NCBI GenBank assembly: GCA_016926535.1
Contig: JAFGOK010000007.1
Coordinates: 1 to 35,406, forward strand
Direction: 5' to 3'
Length of the DNA stretch: 35,406 nt
DNA from: Micromonosporaceae bacterium
GTDB lineage: Bacteria > Actinomycetota > Actinomycetes > Mycobacteriales > Micromonosporaceae
Shown piece by piece: positions 9,501 through 19,100 of this stretch; position 1 is the first letter of the stretch; each line of letters starts with the position of its first letter. A program made the translations under genes and the position numbers. The notes under the pieces were generated by a model that saw only the letters and a list, made by a program, of their open reading frames with translations, was not told the DNA's origin and did no database searches.

Positions 9501-10474
9501 GCCGCGCTCACCTGCGGCACCTCGTACACCGGAAGCCACGTCGTCGCCAGCCGCCACGCCCGCCGCTGACCGGCGCGCACCTCGGCGTGCACCGCCACGT
9601 TGTGGCCGGTGGCATGGCGCAACCGGTCCCGGTACAGCAGCCGCAGATGCCGCTCTTCGGGATCACCCCCACCAGCAGCACCCCGCGCCCCGACACCCGG
9701 ATCGAGCGGATCATCGGCGGCGCAGAACACCGCTGCCTGCCCGCCGGGAGCGGTGACGGTGATAGCGGGCTGGAACAGCCACGTCACATCCCCGTTGGGT
9801 TTCTCCTCCGGCTGGCAGTTGACCAGCGTCAGCCGCACCACCCGCCGCCCGTCACGCGACCGGACCCGCACCCGCAGCCACACTCCGCCGGTCCCGTCGT
9901 CGATTTCCCCACCGGTGACACCGTCAGCCAGCGGCACACTGAACTCGCCGGCACCGTCGAGCGCGACCGTCAACGGCCGCGCCACCGGCTCGCGCACCCA
10001 CCGCCGCTTCGGCCGCCCTTCCTCGCTGGGGACCTCCTCCGGGCGGTAGCGCCCCCACTCCACCAGGACCGACACCGCCGCCGTCGCGGCGTCCACCGTG
10101 AACGACAGCCCCATCGACGACGCCCACATCCGCCCCGCGTGCTGCGGCGACACCGTCTCCGGCAGGTCGGCCTCCCCCGCCCCGTCCACGCCAAGATCGA
10201 CATCCGGCATGAGCATCTGCCCCGCGGCAGCACCCCCGGGCTCCGGGCGTGGGCCGAGCATCCCCGCCAGGTACCGCTCCCGCGGTCCCATCGACCCCAC
10301 CGCGAGCGCCTCGGTCGGCCCATCCCACGGCCCCAGCAGATCCCGGGCGACCAGGTCGCCGAGCTCATCGCGGATCTGGTAGCCGGTGGCCGCCTCGAAC
10401 TCCTGCGGCACCTGCCAGGCCGTCGGCCCACCATCGCGCGAGGCGCTGGGCCCGGCTGAAGCTGGATTCGACAC
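6596..10474 (-). CDS. drmA: DISARM helicase DrmA
   Basis: '[21 protein letters not shown]' Walker A, '[23 protein letters not shown]' DELH box, '[36 protein letters not shown]' motif VI. GTG at 10474 is preceded by GGGAGG; ORF open to 10516. Confidence 0.92.
   Translation of the reverse strand: [1292 protein letters not shown]
6641..6720. repeat. in-frame low-complexity tandem repeat encoding a Gly/Asp-rich C-terminal tail of DrmA
   Basis: ~15-bp unit (caccgccgccatcat) repeated with variation; encodes [24 protein letters not shown] on the minus strand. Confidence 0.8.
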
Positions 10475-10548
10475 GGGCGTGCCTCCCTCGTCCTCGTACG
10501 CCTCCCCGCGCCGCACCCCGGCACGCGGTCAATGAACGTTCTGATCCG

Positions 10549-12105
10549 CTACTGAGGTGGTCCGGCCGATTTTGCAGAGTCAACGGCCGAGACGCCGCTC
10601 GCCGGCCGAGGCTGCCGCGGCCCCGGCACCGGCCGAATTCCCGACGCCGCCGCACCACGCCGCGCCGCCGACGTACCGTCGTCGCCGTTCCGGCGCCGCC
10701 ACGACCGACGGCGAAGATGCGGGTACAGGATCAGCATCACGGGAACCAGCGCGACCAGGACCGAGAATCCGTAGGCGCCCAGATAGTGGTGATCGAACAT
10801 CGAACGGTCCGCCCTGACCTGCGTGGCGTTGACGCCGAAAAACGCGACCAGGAACCCGATCGGCACCCCGATGATGCTCAGGACGCTGGCGGCAACCGCG
10901 TTCCACCGCTGTTTGCGGTCCTCCCACGCACGGTCCCGGATGTCGATCGCCATGATCTCCGATCGGATACTGCCGGCCAGCTGAGTGAACATCCGGCTGA
11001 GCGTGTCAGCCTGCGCCTGCAGGTCCATCGCCTGATACAGGGCCGAATGGAAGCTTTCGATGCGCATCAACGGGAACTCGACGCTGAAGGTCAGGTCAAA
11101 TTCGAGGTTCCCCAGACGATCGACCAGATCCTCAAGGTCCCGGCGCTGCTGGATACCCACATCCTGCTCCTGGTGATCATGCCGGAACTCCCGGACCCGG
11201 CGGTGCGCCTCCCGCCAGATCTGCCGAAACCGCGACGCTGTACCGACTGCCTGCACCGTCGACAGAAACACACTGTCCTGGACGAAATGCTGATGGCCGT
11301 ACAAGAAACTGGCATACGGCGTGACAGCGCCAAGCGTCCGCGGCGGCTGGTTCATCTCCTTGGGACGCACCATCCGGGTGAATTCTTCACGATACGGCGG
11401 ATCGTTTCGGAACAGGATCTCCTTGACCACCTCACTGTCAGGTGCTGGCACGCCCGCAACATTCTCGGCGAACACGATCTGGTGCCGCTCCGGCAGCAAC
11501 GCAACGGTCTCACCCTCGATGGCCTCAACACCCACATCCTCGGCAAGCACGGCGATGTACTCCGCCAGCGGCACGCCGCCAATCGCCACGCCAGGGTTGA
11601 TGGAGCGCTCCAACACCTCACACACCACTGACGTACTCTGCGTCAGCAGCGGGCTCGCCAGGTCGAACGTCACCGCCGCGACGACCTGATCGGCCGGCAA
11701 CCCGAACAGCCAGCACTCCGCCATCACGATGCCGGTACTCGCCAGCGCGTCGTCACGCTCGCCGCAGTCCCCAGCGCCGAACGTCACCTGCTGCGGCTCG
11801 ATCAACCTGTGCAGCAACGGGCGGGGCAGCTGATCCTGGAAGTAGTTGTAGAAGTCCCGCAGTCGCCCCAGTTCAAAACTCGGCTCAGCATCGCGGGTCG
11901 CATTCTCCCGGTGCAGCCACTTGGTCGCATAGATGTTGATGACACGCACTTTCGCCGTCAATTCTTCCAACGGCACCGACGACTGCGGCGGCAGGTCTGG
12001 AACAGGCGCGCCGTCAACGCCGTCGGTCCCATTCGTCTCCACATCCGCCGCACGCGACCAGAACGGTGGCCGCCACCCAGCCTGGCCACCTCCCGCGCCC
12101 GTCAT
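10549..12105 (-). CDS. CorA-like two-transmembrane protein embedded in the DISARM operon
   Basis: 518 aa; long N-terminal soluble part, helical stretch 'MDLQAQADTLSRMFTQLAGSIRSEIMAIDIRDRAWEDRKQRWN', then TM1 'VLSIIGVPIGFLVAFFGVNA', short loop and TM2 'GAYGFSVLVALVPVMLILYPHL'. Position and shape match CorA, with GVN in place of GMN. ATG shares a base with the drmMI stop. Confidence 0.75.
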   Translation of the reverse strand: MTGAGGGQAGWRPPFWSRAADVETNGTDGVDGAPVPDLPPQSSVPLEELTAKVRVINIYATKWLHRENATRDAEPSFELGRLRDFYNYFQDQLPRPLLHRLIEPQQVTFGAGDCGERDDALASTGIVMAECWLFGLPADQVVAAVTFDLASPLLTQSTSVVCEVLERSINPGVAIGGVPLAEYIAVLAEDVGVEAIEGETVALLPERHQIVFAENVAGVPAPDSEVVKEILFRNDPPYREEFTRMVRPKEMNQPPRTLGAVTPYASFLYGHQHFVQDSVFLSTVQAVGTASRFRQIWREAHRRVREFRHDHQEQDVGIQQRRDLEDLVDRLGNLEFDLTFSVEFPLMRIESFHSALYQAMDLQAQADTLSRMFTQLAGSIRSEIMAIDIRDRAWEDRKQRWNAVAASVLSIIGVPIGFLVAFFGVNATQVRADRSMFDHHYLGAYGFSVLVALVPVMLILYPHLRRRSWRRRNGDDGTSAARRGAAASGIRPVPGPRQPRPASGVSAVDSAKSAGPPQ

Positions 12106-15100
12106 CAGAACAGCTCCGACTGGTTCGAAGTCATCCGACGTCCTCTCGCCCGCGCCGGCCGCGAGATCTGCTCGGCGGCGTACCGCTCCTGGTTGAGTTC
12201 CAGCAGTCGGTCGAGGATCTCCTGCCGCACCACCGGTCCGACCGTGTACCGGATCCCCTGCCTGGTCTCGTGGAAGCCGTGATCCAGCCCGGCCGAAAGA
12301 AGATCGTTCCAGCCGTACGCGCGGGCCACCGCCTCATCGATCGTGACGTGGATACGGCGTAGCTCCACAATATCCGGATCAAGGCAGACCGGGTTGTGCA
12401 CCAGGTTGTACGTCGCCGTCAGCCCCGCCTGCCGCGCCAGCATCAACTCCCGCCGATACCCGTCCAGCCGCTCCCCCGCCACCCGCAACTCACCCGTCAA
12501 CTCCGGCCGAGCGAACGTCTCGAACACATCCGTCGGCGAGTAGTTGAGATCAGCCTTCATCGTCGAACTCCGAGTGATCGCCCACCAGTAGTGCGCAGCG
12601 CTCGACAGCAACCCCAGCAGCGCCGGATCATCCGAAGCGAACACCCCGAGTTTGTGCGCGAACACCTGCCCGGTCGGCACCATCACCGGCATCACGACCT
12701 TGCTCACCAGAGTGATCACCACGACCCGCTCCAGCCCCCGGATCGCGCCGTACAGGGCTGGCGCCCGTTCAGCGAACTGCCACCAACGGTCGCGCCGAAC
12801 GGCGCGATTGTTTCGGGCTCGCTCGGGCTTGACGAGACGTTCGACCTGCTCGAAGCACTCCCCGTGGGTGGCAGCGCGTTCCTGTGGCCAGTCGTGGAAG
12901 TTGATGACCCAGCGGCTGGCCGCACCCTCCGGGGACGAGTTGAGGTCCTGGCCGTTGAGGTACGGAAACAGCACATCGGCGTTACGTCGGTCGGTGGTGA
13001 TGAGTCGCCGGGCACGCGCGGGCTCCATCGTGAACCCGAGACCGAGGATGTTCGAACCTTGGAACGCGATCCCGCTGTTGGCGGCGAGTCGGTGGGCCGG
13101 GCCGCCGACCCGTGATCGTGCGTCGAGAGCGGTGTTGATGCCAGTCACCGTGATCTCATCAAGCACCCGGGGCACTTCGGCGGCGACTTGCGGATGCGAG
13201 GTCCAGACCGCGCAGTACTGCAGGACCGCCGACTTCGATGGCCACGGGCGGCTCTTGACTGCCTGGCGGATCTCGACACCTGTGGCCACGATCTGGTCAA
13301 GCCCGATCTCGCGGGTGTCTCCTTGGGTGAGCGTGTTGGTGGCGATCAGCCCGGTCTGGCCGCGCCCGCTGAGCAGGGTGTGTGCCCGTAGCAGGAAGTA
13401 GGCGACCAGGTCTGCGCTCCCCCGCGCGCCACCGCCGATCCCGTGGACCAGGTGTTCGCGGTAGGCCGGGCCGAGCGCACCGGTCAGCTTCTGCCCGCCG
13501 AGGAAGGGCGGGTTGCCGATGATGGCGTCGAAGCCGCCGGCCTCGAAGACCTCGGGGAAGGCCAGCGGCCAGTGCAGCGGCTGCCGGGTGAAAGCGCCCG
13601 ACGGCAGGTCGGTGGCCAGCCACGCCTTCGAGTACTGTCGCGCGGTGTCGGCTGCTTCGCTCGTGCCAGAGGACAGCACGCGGACCTGGTCTGCGACGGC
13701 CAGTGAGGCGGCGTCGAGGCCTTTTGTGCCTCGGCCTGCGTGGGCGAGGGCCGCGCCGACGATGAGGTCGGCGTAGCTTGCGGCTTGCGCGGTGCGGGCC
13801 TGGATCGCGGCCAGGCTCTCGCGTTTGGATACGACGGCGGCGAGGTCGTTGCCGGGGCGGCCGGCGAGTTTGCGGCGGTCGTTGGCGATCTCTTCGATCA
13901 GTGGTCGCACGTGGTCCAGCTCGGCGAAGATTGTGTCCTCGTGGAGTTTGTGTCCTCGGGCTGGGTCGAGGTGCAGGGCTTCGATCTGGTCGATGCTGGT
14001 CACGCCGAGCAGCGAGTCGCCGGCCACGAGCCGGTCGTCGAGGAAGGTGAACGGTCGGGTCGGGTCCATGGAGACCAGCCACAGCGAGAGCTTGGCCATC
14101 TCCACGGCCATCGGGTTGATGTCGACGCCGTACAGGCAGTGCTGGATGATCTCGCGGCGGGCGTCGATCATCACTGGGTCGGCCTCGGCGTCGTCGGTGG
14201 CGTCGATGCGGCGGGTGTCGGCCAGGTATTCACGGGCTGCGATGTGTCCCTCGACCGACCAGGCTTCCACCAGCCGGCATGCCAGGTACCGGCAGGCGGC
14301 GACCAGGAAGGCCCCTGAGCCCATGGCGATGTCGGCCACCCGTAGCGCCAGGATGTCGGTACTCGGCCGCAGCGCCCACTGTGTTCGGTCCGCGGTCTGC
14401 AGCGGGCCAGGTGCGTAGACCAGCGGTTCCAGGGCGCCCTCGACGACCTGCTCGGCGAGGAACCGGGGTGTGTAGTGGGTGCCGGTGTTGCGCCGCAGCG
14501 GCGAGGCGGTGACGTACAGGGCGCCTTCGCGGATCACCGTGGGCAGGCCGCGCAGGTCCTCGCGGAGGATCCCGACGAACGGCAGTAGCCGCTCGGCCAG
14601 GTTCCGGTCGCCGCCGGCGGCGGCCAGCAGCCGCCGGATCGCCTCGGTGCGTTCCGCCCCGTCGGGCGGGGTCAGCTTGCGTTCCAGGGACTTCGCCGTG
14701 CCGATGCCGGAGTCCTTGTACGCGGCGGCGATCCCGTTGGCCAGGGTCTGCGGGGTGCGGTGGGTGTCGGCGAGGTGTTCCAGGTCGGCCAGCGGCACCT
14801 CCTCCTCCAGCCCGGCCTTGCCGATCAGGCCGACGACGGTCTGCTCGGCGCGGTAGCCGTCGAAGGAGAGCAGGCCCTCGTAGACGTAGCCGATCTGCTC
14901 GACGTCGATCGCGCGGAACGACAGCCGCCGCAGCTCCCGTTTGATCACGACGTACTGCACCGAGCGGAGCATGTGCAGCACGGTGCGGTCGTCGACGGCG
15001 ACGCCGGCCAGCCACGGGTACCGGTCGGGGTCGAAGATCGAGCCGTCGTAGGCGGGCATCGCCACGCGCGGGTGGTGGATGCCGTAGTACACGGCGGTGA

Positions 15101-16199
15101 ACAGCGCCAGCAGCCGCCGCCACGCCGCCGTCGAGTGTTCCAGCTCTTCTTCGCTGCCGGTGGCGTCGGCGCGTTGCTTGAGTTCGTCGCAGAGCCGCCC
15201 GGCCGAGTAGGCCGCCTCGTAGACCGGGTTGTCGGCGGGCAGCAGGCCGCGTTCCTCGGCGAACAGCAGGAACACCACCCGCATCATCACCGACACGGCC
15301 GCCCGGTAGACCTGCTCTGCGGGGACGTCGGCCAGCCCGGCCTCGCCGGCCTCGCGGACCCGCAGGTCGTGGCGGCCGATCGCGTCGACGAGCTGCTCGA
15401 CGGCGCGGCGGACCTGCACGCCGAGGGTTTCGGTGACCTCCTCCTGGTTGTCGCGGCTGTCGGCCAGCAGTACTGGCAGCCGCTCGGCCTGTGGTACCCC
15501 GAAGAAGCGGCGGCGGTGCAGCAGGCTGGCGAAGGCGCGGACCACGACCCGGTCGGCGGACTCCGGCCAGGTCACCGAGTCGAAGACGGCGACCCCGGTG
15601 ACGCCGCCGCGGGGTGCCCAGACCAGGGCCCACCAGCGGCCGTCGGTGACCAGGGCGAGGGGGACGTCGTGGTGGCGGCACAGCAGGGCGGCGCGGTCGA
15701 CCGGGGTCGCCGGCCACGGGTCGCCGCCGATGCGGCCGGTCGGATGAGTGCCAGCCGGGTGGACCAGGCCGAGCAGTGCCGGGGTGTCGGTACCCGGTTC
15801 GACGAGCGTGAACGTCGGGGTGAGTGTCGTGTCGTGCTGGGTGACCGGCATCGCCAGCGCCGCCATGCCGTCGGTGTGCAGCGCGTCGCCCCAGCCGAGC
15901 AGTCCATGCTGGACGAAGCCGAGCCAGCCGGCGGGGTCGGTGCGCCGGTCGGCGTGGGCCAGGCGCAGCGCCTCCCGGGTGGGCTGGTCGACCGCGTCAA
16001 GGGTCGGCCAGGCGCGGGTCAGCACCGGCACGGTCAGGAACGGGCCGGTGACGTCAACCAGGGCCAGCCAGTCCAGGTGCTGCTGGCGCCCGTCAACCGA
16101 CGGGCCTCGTCCCCGGGAGGCGGTCGCGCCCGCTGCGGGGCTTCGACGCGATGCGGGGTTTCTGCTCGGTGCTGGGCTTCGACGTGGGGCCGGGCTCAT
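12105..16199 (-). CDS. drmMI: class 1 DISARM N6-adenine DNA methyltransferase DrmMI
   Basis: 1364 aa; SAM motif 'VADIAMGSGAFLVAACRYLA', catalytic 'IIGNPPFLGGQKLTG' (NPPF). Start overlaps drmD stop (ATGA). Confidence 0.92.
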   Translation of the reverse strand: MSPAPRRSPAPSRNPASRRSPAAGATASRGRGPSVDGRQQHLDWLALVDVTGPFLTVPVLTRAWPTLDAVDQPTREALRLAHADRRTDPAGWLGFVQHGLLGWGDALHTDGMAALAMPVTQHDTTLTPTFTLVEPGTDTPALLGLVHPAGTHPTGRIGGDPWPATPVDRAALLCRHHDVPLALVTDGRWWALVWAPRGGVTGVAVFDSVTWPESADRVVVRAFASLLHRRRFFGVPQAERLPVLLADSRDNQEEVTETLGVQVRRAVEQLVDAIGRHDLRVREAGEAGLADVPAEQVYRAAVSVMMRVVFLLFAEERGLLPADNPVYEAAYSAGRLCDELKQRADATGSEEELEHSTAAWRRLLALFTAVYYGIHHPRVAMPAYDGSIFDPDRYPWLAGVAVDDRTVLHMLRSVQYVVIKRELRRLSFRAIDVEQIGYVYEGLLSFDGYRAEQTVVGLIGKAGLEEEVPLADLEHLADTHRTPQTLANGIAAAYKDSGIGTAKSLERKLTPPDGAERTEAIRRLLAAAGGDRNLAERLLPFVGILREDLRGLPTVIREGALYVTASPLRRNTGTHYTPRFLAEQVVEGALEPLVYAPGPLQTADRTQWALRPSTDILALRVADIAMGSGAFLVAACRYLACRLVEAWSVEGHIAAREYLADTRRIDATDDAEADPVMIDARREIIQHCLYGVDINPMAVEMAKLSLWLVSMDPTRPFTFLDDRLVAGDSLLGVTSIDQIEALHLDPARGHKLHEDTIFAELDHVRPLIEEIANDRRKLAGRPGNDLAAVVSKRESLAAIQARTAQAASYADLIVGAALAHAGRGTKGLDAASLAVADQVRVLSSGTSEAADTARQYSKAWLATDLPSGAFTRQPLHWPLAFPEVFEAGGFDAIIGNPPFLGGQKLTGALGPAYREHLVHGIGGGARGSADLVAYFLLRAHTLLSGRGQTGLIATNTLTQGDTREIGLDQIVATGVEIRQAVKSRPWPSKSAVLQYCAVWTSHPQVAAEVPRVLDEITVTGINTALDARSRVGGPAHRLAANSGIAFQGSNILGLGFTMEPARARRLITTDRRNADVLFPYLNGQDLNSSPEGAASRWVINFHDWPQERAATHGECFEQVERLVKPERARNNRAVRRDRWWQFAERAPALYGAIRGLERVVVITLVSKVVMPVMVPTGQVFAHKLGVFASDDPALLGLLSSAAHYWWAITRSSTMKADLNYSPTDVFETFARPELTGELRVAGERLDGYRRELMLARQAGLTATYNLVHNPVCLDPDIVELRRIHVTIDEAVARAYGWNDLLSAGLDHGFHETRQGIRYTVGPVVRQEILDRLLELNQERYAAEQISRPARARGRRMTSNQSELF

Positions 16200-19100
16200 C
16201 GGGTCGCCTCCCGCCGGGGTACCAGGTAGATGACCGCGACCGGGAACAGGTGCGGGGTCGGGTCGGTGTACCGGTGGGCGATGCGGGCCAGTTCCGCGTC
16301 GCGTTCGGCGTCGAGACGTTCCAGCCGGGCCTGCCAGGCGGCCCGGTCGGCGCGCAGTTGCGCCGCCTCCCGCTCGTCGCCGATCGCCAGGGCCAGCTGG
16401 GTGTACTCGGACTCCGGTGCGTCAGCGTCGTCGAGAGCCTGCCGCAAGGTGGCGGCGAACCGGTCGAGGTTGGCGGTGATCCGCCGCTCCTCGTCGTCGC
16501 GACGTTTGGCCAGCCGGCCGTGCAGCGAGGTGAGGCGCTCGTCGCGGCGATGGTGCAGCGCGGCGATGAGCCCATCGCGGGTGCGCGACCAGCCGCCGGC
16601 CAGCCGGGAACCGATGTGACCGGGGGCGGGACGGCCGTCGGCGAGCGCGGCGGTCAGCAGCCGGTCGAGCAGGCCGAGGTTGTCCAGACGGGCGAACCGG
16701 CCATCGTCGCGGACCCAGCCGCCGGCGTGGAGGACCTCCTCGTGTAGCCGGATCCCGTCCGCGCCGAGGATCAGCAGCCGGGCGTAGGAGACGGCGATGA
16801 CCTGGTCGACGGCTGAGTCGTCGGTGAGCACGGCGGCGACCCGGTGCAGGTCGGTGTCGGCGCTGGAGACCGCGGCCTGCAGCAGCCGGGTCGACATCGC
16901 CACCAGCGGGTGGTTGAGGTGGGCCAGCACCACGTCGTCGCCCCGGTCCGGTTCGGCGGCCACGGCCTGGTCGAAGGTGACCGGCCGGATCCGCTCCGGG
17001 TGGTCGGGGTGGGCCAGCCCGGCGGTGGCCCGCGCCCACGCCCCGGTCAGCGGGGGGACCTCGAACAGTTGGCCGCCGGCTGGGCGCAGCGGCTGCTGGC
17101 GTGCCAGGTCGAGGGCGGTGTCGACCACCCGCCGCACCGTCGCCGGGCGCAGGTTCAACGTCTCCACGGTCCGGTCGAGCTGCTCACGCAACCGCTTGAC
17201 CTGACCGGAGATGTCCGCGTCGGAGGCGACGCGGCCTCGGCGCCGTTGGGTCGTCTTCGCGCTCAGGGCGGCGTCGACGTCCAGGCGCTCGCCGAGCATC
17301 CGCCGCTGCACCGCCTCAGCGAGGACGGCGTTGACCGAGCCGAGGTCCTCGGCCATCTGGGACACCTTGCGGGCCACCCGGGACAGGAACTCCAGGTCGG
17401 CGGCGAAGCCGTCGTGGGCGTGCTCCCAGCCGGCGCCGACGAAGTGGTGCACCTGCGGCTGGCGGCGCTGGCCGTACCGGTCGATGCGGCCGATGCGCTG
17501 TTCGAGCCGGTTCGGGTTGAACGGGATGTCGTAGTTGACCAGCCGATGGCAGTGGAAATGCAGGTCGATACCCTCGCTGGCGGCGTCGGTGGCCAGCAGG
17601 ATCCGCACCGGGTGCTCGCCGGGCCGGGTCTGGAACGCCCGCCGCAGCCGCTCCCGGTCCGCGCCGGACAGACCGCCGTGCAACAGCTCCAGCTTGTCGC
17701 CGCCGAGCCCTTCCTGCCGCAGCAGCCGCTCCAGCCAGGTCTGGGTGTCTCGGTACTCGGTGAAGACCACCACCCGCTCGTCGCCCCACCGCCCACCCGG
17801 CTGGCAGACCTCCCGCAGGTACGCGATGAGCGCCGTCGCCTTCGCGTCAGGGTTGGCGGTGTGGTGGCGGGCCCAGTCCTCCATCTGCTCCAGCAGCGCC
17901 AGCTCCGCCGGGCCTGGTCGGGTCGGGTCGTCACTCGTTTCGATCTTGCCCGCGCGGCCGAGGGCGGTCTCCTCCTCCGCGGCCAGGGCCTCGTCGTCGA
18001 GGTCGGCGGTGGTGTCGAAGAAGTCGTCGAGCCACGACTCGTCCTCGATGCCAGCGAAGGCAGCACAGCCCACGCCGGCAAAGCCGCCGAGGCTGCCCAG
18101 CGCGCCCTGGCCGCCGCTGCCGGCACGCCGGCCGCTGGCGAGCGTCTCGCGGTACACCCCGACAGTACGGCCGAACGCTTCCGGCGAGGAGAACAGCCGC
18201 TTCTTGAGCAGCAACGTGACCAGGTCGGCGGCCCTACGCCCGCGCCGGTTGGCACCCAACCGCGTGGCGCGCAACTGCGCGAAGCGGGTCAGCAGGTCGT
18301 GGACCTCCCGCTCGGTGTCCGGGTAGGTCACCTCGATCGGTTCGGTGTGCCGCAGCGGGAACTTCGCCCCGCCCGGGTCCACGTCGCGTTTGAGCCGGCG
18401 GACCACCACCTCGCGGCGGGCGGTCTCGTCCGGCTCCACCCCCCGGGCGAACCGCTGGTCATCGAGCAACTCCAGCAGCGCCTGAAACGACTCCGGATAT
18501 CCGTTATGCGGGGTTGCGGACAAAAACAGCCGGTGCTCAAAATGGGGGACCAGCCGGCGCAGCAGCTTGGTCTGCTGGGAGTCCACGGCATAACGCTGCT
18601 TGGGCGCTGCCGGGGCGACGTGGTGCGCCTCGTCAAGGACCAGCAGATCGAACTCCCGCCGAGCCGGCGGCGGTTGGTGCGGATCCGCCGACGGCAGCAC
18701 CTCGTCGAGCAGCCGCTGCGCCCGCGGTGAACGCAGCCACGGCAACGAGACGATCACCAGCGGGTACACCCGGAACGGGTTGGCCGCCGACCCGTGCGTG
18801 TGACGCAGCACCGCGCACTGCTCAGAGTTGACGATCGTGAAATCCAGGCCAAACTTGTCGGCCATCTCATCGCGCCACTTCACCGCCAGCCCAGCCGGGC
18901 ACACCACCATCACCCGCCGCGCCCGGTGCCGCAGCAGCAACTCCCGCACGACCAGCCCAGCCTCGATCGTCTTGCCCAACCCGACGTCGTCGGCGAGCAG
19001 CAGGTTCACCCGCGGGGCGGTCAACGCCCGAGCCACCGGCTCAAGCTGATAGTCCTCAACCGCCACCCCGGAACGAAACGGCGCCTGCAGCGTGTTCACA

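Noticed and set aside
14760-16229. 489-aa plus-strand ORF opposite drmMI
   Set aside because: Antisense to methyltransferase coding sequence, biased composition, no recognisable domain.
16844-18730. 628-aa plus-strand ORF opposite drmD
   Set aside because: Antisense to the SNF2 helicase; low-complexity-like composition.
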